Source: JBOGED01 sp050743625
GTDB lineage: Bacteria; Actinomycetota; Nitriliruptoria; Euzebyales; Egibacteraceae
Length of the DNA: 5,067 nt
Direction: 5' to 3'
Assembly (NCBI GenBank): GCA_050743625.1
Contig: JBOGED010000135.1
Location: forward strand, 1-5,067
Position 1 is the stretch's first letter, and each line of letters begins with the position of its first letter. Made by a program: the position numbers and the translations under genes. The notes beneath the pieces were generated by a model. That model saw only the letters and a list, made by a program, of their open reading frames with translations. It did no database searches and had not been told where the DNA came from. Below are positions 1 through 5,067 of the stretch, in pieces.

Positions 1-22
1 GGCGCTCGTGGGGTGGTGTTGG

Positions 23-697
23 TTAGTCGCGGGTGAGTTCGGCGACGGCTTGTTTGGCGCAGGTCTCGTCGATGAGTGCTTTGCCGGCGGCTGCGGCCGC
101 GATCAAGGCTGCGGTGGCGGCGTTGCCGAGCGCGCGGGGTAGCCCGTTGGCGTAGCGGTGTAGGCGGGCGGTGGCGTCGTCGGCGAAGATGGGGTCGGTG
201 CGTCCTGCCAGGTTGAGGTGGTGACGCAGGTAGCTGGCGGATTCGCCGAGGTCCATCGGCGCGAGCGTGAAGCGGGTCGCGATGCGCTGGTCGAGCGCGG
301 CGAAGATGCCCATGCGGAGTTGTCGGGCCAGGGTGGGTTGGCCGACGAGGAGGCCGGCGAAGGGGCTGGCGGAGTCCATTTCGGCGTTGGTGAGCAGGCG
401 GAGCGCCTCGAGCTGGTCGGTGGACAGCAGGTGCGCGTCATCGATGACGAGGACGACGCGGCGGTGGCGTTCGGCTTGCTCGGCGGCGAGTAGCTCGGCG
501 GTTTGGGCGATGACTTCGGCTTTGTGGAACCGGGGTTTGCTGCCGAGGGCCGCGACGATCGTGACGTAGAGGCCGCGGGTGCCGATCGCGGGGTTGGGGA
601 CGTAGACGATGGTGTGGCGGGTGCGGTCCAGGCCGGCCACGGCCGCGCGGACGGCGACGGTTTTGCCGGCGCCGACCGTGCGCGTACAACGCTGCAC
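23..697 (-). pseudogene. ExeA/TniB-like AAA+ transposition ATPase, 5'-truncated remnant
   Basis: This is the C-terminal part of an AAA+ ATPase of the ExeA/TniB type, which in actinobacterial transposons is encoded next to a DDE transposase and helps select or activate the target DNA. The visible 224 residues begin at a GTG and hold VGAGKT of Walker A at residues 8-13, Walker B VVLVIDDAH at 81-89, a sensor-1-like LLTNAE at 101-106, the family block LVGQPTLARQL at 117-127, a probable arginine finger in DQRIATRF at 136-143, and a sensor-2 region GLPRAL at 185-190. Members of the family usually have roughly 45-60 residues before the P-loop and a glycine at its first position; here that position is arginine and the upstream frame, although open, reads as unrelated sequence. 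The break therefore lies at about 676-681, inside the P-loop. No transposase gene lies upstream. The call as family is firm; the call as a dead gene is an inference from the broken P-loop. Confidence 0.82.
678..697. repeat. imperfect inverted repeat at the ATPase break point
   Basis: The arms GTGCGCGT (678-685) and ACGC-T-GCAC (689-697) are complementary over 8 bp around an ACA centre, with one unpaired T at 693. The dyad starts exactly where homology to the ATPase family ends. It could be a recombination or deletion hot spot, or an operator; its short length allows chance. Confidence 0.4.
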
Positions 698-804
698 TCT
701 ACGGGCTTCACCCGCCGGGTGACCCGCAGCAATCCTGGAGCATGCGGAGGAAAGCTGCGGTTGAGCGGTCGACGCAGGCTCCCTGGGCGCTGCCGACTGG
801 TGGA
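698..804. other. intergenic segment between the ATPase remnant and the Rieske-like gene
   Basis: No gene is supported here. The stretch contains a 15-bp dyad, TCACCCG-C-CGGGTGA at 708-722, and a region from 734 that is partly repeated in inverted orientation at the right end of the window. Both flanking genes are on the minus strand, so a terminator for the Rieske-like gene would be expected here, but no hairpin followed by a T-run on that strand is visible. Confidence 0.5.
734..798 (+). repeat. left copy of a diverged inverted repeat, possible transposon end
   Basis: Four short blocks occur here in the order CCTGG (734-738), ATGCGGAGGAA (742-752), GTTGAG (760-765) and CCGACT (793-798). The same four blocks occur in the same order on the minus strand between 5015 and 4972, with different spacing. 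Together with the adjacent ATPase remnant this suggests an outward-facing end of a mobile element. The 11-bp block alone could arise by chance in a window of this size; the ordered set is what makes it suggestive. Confidence 0.35.
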
Positions 805-1485
805 TCAGGCTAAGCGGCGCCGGACGAGGGGTAGATCAGGGTCGCGGTCGAAGGGGATGGAGGGGCAGTCGGGGCCTTGGGGGGGGATCCGCTCGTCGAC
901 CTGCCAGCTCAGTAGGCCACCGGTGATGTTCGAGAAGTCGACAGTGGCGATGCCATCCCGGCTGACGATCACGTCGAAGCGGTCGAGGCCGCGGGGCGCC
1001 GGACCCTCCACGACGTTGCCAGCGGCATCCCAGCGCGAGCCGGTCGCGTTCGCCCCGAAGCCTCCCGAGGAGGGACACCAGCCGACGCCGAGCCGGCCGT
1101 ACTCCACAGGTAACGGCCCGTTCGTGTTGAAGGCGGCCAACTCACCGGCCACAAAGGTGATCCAGGCGCAGGGGCTCGCGCCTTCTTGGATGCAGACCCG
1201 GCGAGGCCGCGCCTCGACTGCCGCGCGGACCGCGTCGACGGGGCCGAGCCGCACCTGCGGTGGACCTTGGTCCAGCGCTCGGATGAACACCGCGGCGACG
1301 GTGAGCACTCCGGCCAGGAACAACAGCGGGAACGCGATCCGCAGGACCCGGACCTGCCTGCTGAGCGGGCTGGGGCCAGGGCCAAGGCTACGAACGAGTG
1401 AGCGCGGCACCGCTTTACCCGGATCGTCCGGATCGCCCTCCGCGAACCGCGGGTCACGCGGGCCCAACGGCGTCGGCTCGTCCAC
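805..1485 (-). CDS. membrane-anchored Rieske-like domain protein with lost cluster ligands
   Basis: The predicted product has 226 residues from a GTG start. A basic cytoplasmic N-terminus (about 1-46) is followed by one transmembrane helix (about 47-69, VLRIAFPLLFLAGV onward) and an exported domain of about 155 residues. Residues 136-172 resemble the second half of a Rieske domain: WCPSS, then GSRWDAAGNVVEGPAPRGL, then DRFDV, matching the known CPCHGSxFDxxGxxxxGPAPRxL pattern. However, the second ligand pair C-x-x-H reads C137-P-S-S140, about nine residues are inserted before GSRWD, and the first C-x-H is absent (the region reads NTNGPLP). A normal [2Fe-2S] cluster is therefore unlikely. Other cysteines are at 98, 106 and 207 and could form disulfides. 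The frame stays open to an upstream ATG at 1605, but that would run into glyQ and lacks a signal; the 1485 start fits a TAGACT box seven bases upstream. The function is unknown. Confidence 0.72.
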   Translation of the reverse strand: MDEPTPLGPRDPRFAEGDPDDPGKAVPRSLVRSLGPGPSPLSRQVRVLRIAFPLLFLAGVLTVAAVFIRALDQGPPQVRLGPVDAVRAAVEARPRRVCIQEGASPCAWITFVAGELAAFNTNGPLPVEYGRLGVGWCPSSGGFGANATGSRWDAAGNVVEGPAPRGLDRFDVIVSRDGIATVDFSNITGGLLSWQVDERIPPQGPDCPSIPFDRDPDLPLVRRRLA

Positions 1486-1582
1486 GCCCAGAAGTCTACG
1501 GGTACCCCGGTGCTCGCATCGGCCCGCCACCTGCGGTATATGTGTCCGCCTAACCAAGCCTGTTTTCTTCAAGGCGGCCACC
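1486..1582. promoter_or_regulatory. divergent promoter region between the Rieske-like gene and glyQ
   Basis: These 97 bases separate two divergent genes and must carry both promoters unless a start is misplaced. For glyQ, an AT-rich TATATG at 1537-1542 is the only weak -10 candidate, without a clear -35. The ribosome-binding site for glyQ is AAGG at 1571-1574, eight bases before the GTG. An 8-bp palindrome GGGTACCC lies at 1500-1507, beside the minus-strand -10 box. No T-box leader or other RNA switch is recognisable, and the space is too short for a T-box. Confidence 0.4.
1493..1498 (-). promoter_or_regulatory. probable -10 box for a leaderless mRNA of the Rieske-like gene
   Basis: On the minus strand, TAGACT fits the TANNNT -10 consensus and is followed after exactly seven bases (TCTGGGC) by the GTG start at 1485. 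No purine-rich ribosome-binding site lies in between. This spacing is the known signature of leaderless transcripts in actinobacteria. No convincing -35 element was found. The box supports 1485 as the start codon. Confidence 0.45.
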
Positions 1583-2548
1583 GTGTATTTCCAAGAACTC
1601 GTCACTGCGCTCCAGTCGTACTGGTCACGGCAAGGTTGCGCGATCGTGCAGCCCTACGATGTCGAGGTTGGCGCCGGGACGATGGCCCCGGTGACCTTTC
1701 TCCGCGCGCTGGGTCCCGAGCCGTGGAACGTCGCCTACGTCCAGCCATCGCGGCGGCCGGCTGACGGGCGGTTCGGTGAGAACCCGAACCGGCTATTCCA
1801 GCACCACCAGTTCCAGGTGCTCTTGAAGCCGGCTCCCAAGAACGTCCAGCAGCTCTACCTCGACTCGATCCAGGCATTCGGTGTGGATCCGCTGGCCCAC
1901 GACATCCGGTTCGTCGAGGACGACTGGGAGGCCCCTACGCTCGGCGCATGGGGTCTGGGCTGGGAGGTCTGGTGCGACGGCATGGAGATCACCCAGTTCA
2001 CGTACTTCCAACAGTGCGGCGGCTTCGACTGCCGGCCTGTCTCGGCTGAGCTGACCTACGGGTTGGAGCGCATCTGCATGTACCTGCAGAACGTCGAGAC
2101 CGTCTACGACATCGAGTGGGTACCCGGCATCCGCTACGGCGACCTGTTCTTGGCGAACGAGATCGAGATGAGCCGGTACGCGATGGAGTCGTCGGACCAG
2201 GACCTGCTGTTCAACCTGTTCGACGAGTACGAGGGCGAGTGCGCTCGGCTGGTCGAGCTGGGCCTCGCGCTCCCCGCCTACGACTACGCGCTGAAGTGCT
2301 CGCACGTGTTCAACCTGCTCGACGCGCGCGGCGCGATCTCGGTCACCGAGCGCGCCTCCTTCATCAAGCGCGTCCGCCAGAACGCCCGCGGCTGCGCCGA
2401 GCGCTACCTGATGACGCGAGCCGAGATGGGCTTCCCCCTCGTCGGCGCCGACTGGAGGGTCGGTGAGCACCCACCCCTTCTCGAAGGGGAGCCCGCCTCC
2501 TCGTACTGGCGGCACTGGCAGCCAGAGCCCGCAGCGGTGACGACATGA
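1583..2548 (+). CDS. glyQ: glycyl-tRNA synthetase alpha subunit (GlyQ)
   Basis: This is the catalytic subunit of the heterotetrameric class II glycyl-tRNA synthetase (EC 6.1.1.14), which activates glycine with ATP and, with GlyS, charges tRNA-Gly in the cytoplasm. The 321-residue product matches the family from end to end: FQELVTALQSYW near the N-terminus, the block QPYDVEVGAGT at 23-33, ALGPEPWNVAYVQPSRRP at 42-59, GENPNR at 65-70, VEDDWEAPTLGAWGLGWEVW at 111-130, the motif-3 segment YGLER at 159-163, and NLLDARGAISVTERA at 244-258. Length is slightly above E. coli GlyQ (about 303) owing to a short, poorly conserved tail after GFPLVGADW. LFQHHQFQV replaces the more common QHYYQFQV. The GTG at 1583 is chosen because family homology starts there and AAGG lies eight bases upstream; the frame is open far upstream only because of high GC. 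The stop overlaps the glyS start (ATGA). Confidence 0.96.
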   Translation: MYFQELVTALQSYWSRQGCAIVQPYDVEVGAGTMAPVTFLRALGPEPWNVAYVQPSRRPADGRFGENPNRLFQHHQFQVLLKPAPKNVQQLYLDSIQAFGVDPLAHDIRFVEDDWEAPTLGAWGLGWEVWCDGMEITQFTYFQQCGGFDCRPVSAELTYGLERICMYLQNVETVYDIEWVPGIRYGDLFLANEIEMSRYAMESSDQDLLFNLFDEYEGECARLVELGLALPAYDYALKCSHVFNLLDARGAISVTERASFIKRVRQNARGCAERYLMTRAEMGFPLVGADWRVGEHPPLLEGEPASSYWRHWQPEPAAVTT

Positions 2549-4611
2549 GCGAGTTCCTGCTGGAGATCGGGACCGAAGAGCTGCCGGCCTCCTTCGTCGC
2601 GCCGGCACTTGAGGCGCTGCGCGCAGAGGTGACCGCCCGACTGGCGACCGCGCGCCTGGCCCACGGCGAGATGCGGATATTCGGGACGCCCCGCCGCCTC
2701 GCGCTGCTCGTCGACGGGGTGGCGGCGGGCAGCGAGCCAAACGTAGAGCGCCACCTCGGCCCCTCAACCAAGGTCGCGTTCTCACCGGATGGCGAGCCGA
2801 CTGTGGCGGCGCGGAAGTTCGCCGAGCGGCAGGGGGTCGACGTCGGCGAGCTGGAGCAGGTGGCGACCCAGAAAGGGACCTACATCGCCGCCGTCGTCTC
2901 CGAGCCCGGCAGGCCGGCGGTCCAGATCCTGGCCGACCTTCTCACCCCCCTCGTCCATGGGATCGCGTTCCCCAAGTCGATGCGCTGGGGGGACGTACCC
3001 ATCGCGTTCGCTCGCCCAGTGCACTGGATCGTCGCGCTGCTCGACGACGCGGTCATCCCCGTGTCGTTCGGCGACGTCGCAAGCGGGCGCACCACGTGGG
3101 GCCACCGTTTCCTCGCGCCGGAGGAGATCGTCCTCGATCGCGCGTCTGCCTACGCCGGCACGTTGCGCGCCGCTGGCGTGGTCGCCGACATCGCGGAGCG
3201 CCGGCGCATGGTCATGGCGGAGGCGGAGGCGGCCGCCGCTCGGTGTGGTGGCCAGCTCTTGGCGAACGACGCGTTGCTTGACGAGGTCACCCAGCTGGTC
3301 GAGCTGCCCAGCCCGATCCTCGGGGAGTTCGAGGAGCGCCATCTCGACCTGCCCCGCGAGGTGCTGATCTCCGAGATGGAGCACCACCAGCGCTACTTCC
3401 CCGTCGAGGACCGCGACGGGGCGTTGATGCCCTACTTCGTCGCCGTCTCGAACACCCCGGTACGCGACGAGGCGCTGTCCCGCCGAGGCTACGAGCGGGT
3501 CCTCCGCGCCCGGCTGTCCGACGGGCGGTTCTTCTTCGACGAGGACCGCAAGATCCCGCTGGGCGATCGGGTCGCCACCCTTGAGCGGGTGGTGTTCCAG
3601 CAGGACCTGGGTAGCTATGCCGACAAGGTCGCCCGGATCCGGACGCTCGCGGCCTGGTTGGCGCGCCAGACGGGTCACGCCGACCAGGTCGAGACCGTCA
3701 CCCGCGCGGCGACCCTGGCCAAGGCCGACCTCGTGACCGGCATGGTCGGCGAGTTCCCCGAGCTTCAAGGCGTGATGGGCCGCGAGTACGCGCTAGCGTC
3801 CGGAGAGCCGCCCGACGTCGCGACGGCGATCGCCGAGCACTACCTGCCACGCCACGCCGACGATGCCCTGCCGACCCAACAGGCCGGCGCGCTGGTCGGG
3901 GTCGCGGACCGCATCGACACGCTGTGCGGCATCTTCGCCGTCGGCAAGGAGCCCACCGCCACCACCGACCCGTTCGCGCTGCGCCGCGCCTGCCTGGGCA
4001 TCATCCGCATCACCCTCGACCGTGGCTGGCGGCTGCCCATGGCCGCCGCGGTAGACCAAGCCCTGCAGCTGCTCGGCCGCGGCAGCCAGGACACCGCAAC
4101 ACGCGTCCTGGGCTTCATACGCGGCCGCCTGCGTGTGCTGTGGTCGGACGCCTACCCCGTTGACGTCGTAGAGGCCGTGCTGGCCGCGGGATGGGACGAT
4201 CTCGTCGCCGCCCACCGCCGGCTCGTCGCGCTGTCGTCCCTGATCGGCCAGCCCGACTTCGTCGCCGCGGCCACCGCGTTCAAGCGCGCGGTCAACATCG
4301 TGCGCAAAAGCCCGTGGCAGCCATCCGGGCAGCCCCAGCCAGACCTGTTCTGCGAACAGGCCGAGCATCAGCTGCACACCGACTATCTGCTGGCACGCGC
4401 ACGCGTCGCCGAGCTGGAGTCGGTCGACGACGTATCGGGGATACTCGCCGAGATGGGTCACCTCAAGCCAGCCGTCGACCGCTTCTTCGAGCAGGTACGC
4501 GTGATGGTCGACGACCCCGCCGTCGCCGCCAACCGCATCTGCCTGCTCGGCCAGGTCGCCGGGCTGTTCGGCCGGGTCGCGGACTTCTCCAAGTTCCACA
4601 CGAGCGTCTAA
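2545..4611 (+). CDS. glyS: glycyl-tRNA synthetase beta subunit (GlyS)
   Basis: This is the tRNA-recognition subunit that pairs with GlyQ. At 688 residues it has the normal family length (E. coli about 689), with no truncation. Recognisable blocks are LLEIGTEELPA at 5-15, FGTPRRLAL at 46-54, FPKSMRWG at 142-149, FARPVHWIV at 155-163, EMEHHQRYFPV at 277-287, VSNTP at 301-305, RVLRARLSDGRFFFDEDRK at 318-336, the HD-like-domain segment LAKADLVTGMVGEFPELQG at 391-409, DPFALRRACLGIIRI at 475-489, and the C-terminal DALR-type anticodon-binding region, roughly 575-688, with PAVDRFFEQVRVMVDD at 642-657 and NRICLLGQVAGLF at 663-675. The ATG overlaps the glyQ stop by four bases, and GGTGA at 2536-2540 is a weak ribosome-binding site, so translation is probably coupled to glyQ, which suits a stoichiometric complex. 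Confidence 0.96.
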   Translation: MSEFLLEIGTEELPASFVAPALEALRAEVTARLATARLAHGEMRIFGTPRRLALLVDGVAAGSEPNVERHLGPSTKVAFSPDGEPTVAARKFAERQGVDVGELEQVATQKGTYIAAVVSEPGRPAVQILADLLTPLVHGIAFPKSMRWGDVPIAFARPVHWIVALLDDAVIPVSFGDVASGRTTWGHRFLAPEEIVLDRASAYAGTLRAAGVVADIAERRRMVMAEAEAAAARCGGQLLANDALLDEVTQLVELPSPILGEFEERHLDLPREVLISEMEHHQRYFPVEDRDGALMPYFVAVSNTPVRDEALSRRGYERVLRARLSDGRFFFDEDRKIPLGDRVATLERVVFQQDLGSYADKVARIRTLAAWLARQTGHADQVETVTRAATLAKADLVTGMVGEFPELQGVMGREYALASGEPPDVATAIAEHYLPRHADDALPTQQAGALVGVADRIDTLCGIFAVGKEPTATTDPFALRRACLGIIRITLDRGWRLPMAAAVDQALQLLGRGSQDTATRVLGFIRGRLRVLWSDAYPVDVVEAVLAAGWDDLVAAHRRLVALSSLIGQPDFVAAATAFKRAVNIVRKSPWQPSGQPQPDLFCEQAEHQLHTDYLLARARVAELESVDDVSGILAEMGHLKPAVDRFFEQVRVMVDDPAVAANRICLLGQVAGLFGRVADFSKFHTSV

Positions 4612-4950
4612 ATGCCCAAACCCGAGAAGTTCGTGTTCGTCTGTATCAACCAGCGTGACCCCACCCACCCCCGCCCCAGCTGTATCAACAGCGGAGCGGG
4701 CGACGTCTTCAACGCGCTGCGAGAGGAGCAAGGCGCCCGCCTGCTCACCAACGTCAAGATCGTGGCCGGCGGCTGCCTGGAGGCTTGCATGGTCGGGCCC
4801 GTGATCGTCGTCTACCCCGACGACATCTGGTACGGCGGCGTCACCGAGGACGACGTCGGAGCCATCATGGACCACCTCGAAGGCGGCCCCCCCGTCGACT
4901 TCCTCCGCATCACCGACGCCGAGTTCGACCTCCGCCCCCCGGAGATGTAG
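4612..4950 (+). CDS. thioredoxin-like [2Fe-2S] ferredoxin
   Basis: The 112-residue product is a small cytoplasmic electron carrier of the thioredoxin-fold [2Fe-2S] ferredoxin family (Aquifex Fd / Clostridium pasteurianum Fd type, related to the NuoE C-terminal domain). The four cluster cysteines are all present: C11, C24, C55 and C59, spaced C-x12-C-x30-C-x3-C. FVFVCINQRDPTHPRPSC begins the domain, and GGCLEACMVGPVIVVYPDDI followed by WYGGVTEDDVGAIMDHL is the hallmark second half. The ATG directly follows the glyS stop (TAAATG), with no clear ribosome-binding site of its own, so translation likely depends on ribosomes finishing glyS. The physiological partner is not visible; the next gene to the right lies outside the window. 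The family assignment is secure, and a role linked to glycyl-tRNA charging would be speculation. Confidence 0.93.
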   Translation: MPKPEKFVFVCINQRDPTHPRPSCINSGAGDVFNALREEQGARLLTNVKIVAGGCLEACMVGPVIVVYPDDIWYGGVTEDDVGAIMDHLEGGPPVDFLRITDAEFDLRPPEM

Positions 4951-5067
4951 CCCTGCCCCACTGGTGTCGTGAGTCGGAATTCCTCGCTGAGCCTCAACGT
5001 TCCTCCGCATCCAGGGGAAACTGGCAGTCCGGGCACGCGCTCCCAGGCCTGTGGCCAGGTAGAAACC
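4951..5067. other. non-coding tail, possible mobile-element end; no clear terminator
   Basis: No gene is supported in the last 117 bases. No strong hairpin followed by a T-run was found after the ferredoxin stop; GGCC-TGT-GGCC near 5046-5056 is a short stem without a T-tract. The stretch from 4972 to 5015 matches, in inverted order, blocks at 734-798, so much of this tail may belong to a mobile element extending past the window. Confidence 0.4.
4972..5015 (-). repeat. right copy of a diverged inverted repeat, possible transposon end
   Basis: Read on the minus strand, CCTGG (5015-5011), ATGCGGAGGAA (5010-5000), GTTGAG (4998-4993) and CCGACT (4977-4972) repeat the blocks at 734-798 in the same order. 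Within this copy GCGGAGGAA (5008-5000) and GCGAGGAA (4987-4980) start 21 bases apart, about two helical turns, as is common for paired transposase-binding sites. The element body would lie to the right, beyond the window. Confidence 0.35.

Noticed and set aside
879..886. Run of eight G as a possible phase-variation or slippage site in the Rieske-like gene
   Set aside because: It is a single short run encoding PPQ in a high-GC gene, without repeats or an alternative frame that would make a sensible product.
503..1582. Long in-frame N-terminal extension of glyQ on the plus strand
   Set aside because: Its translation is low-complexity and unlike any GlyQ, it lies antisense to the better supported Rieske-like gene and ATPase remnant, and GlyQ homology begins exactly at the GTG at 1583 behind an AAGG site.
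1486..1605. 40-residue extension of the Rieske-like protein to an ATG at 1605
   Set aside because: It would overlap the start of glyQ, leaves no room for a promoter between the two genes, and the GTG at 1485 has a well-placed -10 box.
1793..5010. Long antisense open frames on the minus strand across glyQ, glyS and the ferredoxin gene (1793-2785, 2782-3768, 3793-5010)
   Set aside because: Their translations are rich in D, G, V, R and Q as expected of the reverse complement of high-GC coding sequence, and they lie opposite genes with unambiguous family matches.
5042..5060. GGCC-TGT-GGCC hairpin as a terminator for the operon
   Set aside because: The stem is only four strong pairs, its outer extension is mismatched, and no T-run follows.
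1..5067. CRISPR array, tRNA/rRNA genes, T-box or other riboswitch
   Set aside because: No regularly spaced repeats, no tRNA-like cloverleaf and no leader of sufficient length were seen; the space before glyQ is only 97 bases.

Overview
The window looks like a piece of high-GC chromosome from a deep-branching actinobacterium-like organism. This is inferred from strong G/C bias at third codon positions, GTG starts, a probable leaderless start, and the sequence style of the proteins. Instead of the single-chain glycyl-tRNA synthetase usual in Streptomyces and Mycobacterium, it carries the two-subunit (alpha2-beta2) enzyme. That argues against the best-studied actinobacterial orders, but no species or class can be named from the sequence alone.

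Layout from left to right: (1) 23-697, minus strand: the 3' part of an ExeA/TniB-type transposition ATPase whose reading frame starts inside the P-loop, so it is a broken remnant of a mobile element with no transposase visible in the window. (2) 678-804: a structured gap holding the break point, two dyads and a stretch that reappears inverted at the far right end. (3) 805-1485, minus strand: a membrane-anchored protein with a Rieske-like C-terminal domain that has lost most of its iron-sulfur ligands. (4) 1486-1582: a 97-base divergent promoter region. (5) 1583-4950, plus strand: a very tight run of glyQ, glyS and a thioredoxin-like [2Fe-2S] ferredoxin gene, joined by a 4-base overlap (ATGA) and then by directly abutting stop and start codons (TAAATG). 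(6) 4951-5067: a non-coding tail that shares several short blocks, in inverted order, with 734-798 and may be the end of a second mobile element.

GlyQ and GlyS together form the essential enzyme that charges tRNA-Gly. The ferredoxin is probably co-transcribed and translationally coupled with them, but its redox partner cannot be seen here. The best leads for follow-up are the ligand-less Rieske-like protein, the coupling of a ferredoxin to a tRNA synthetase operon, and the possibility that this core block lies between two outward-facing ends of related mobile elements.
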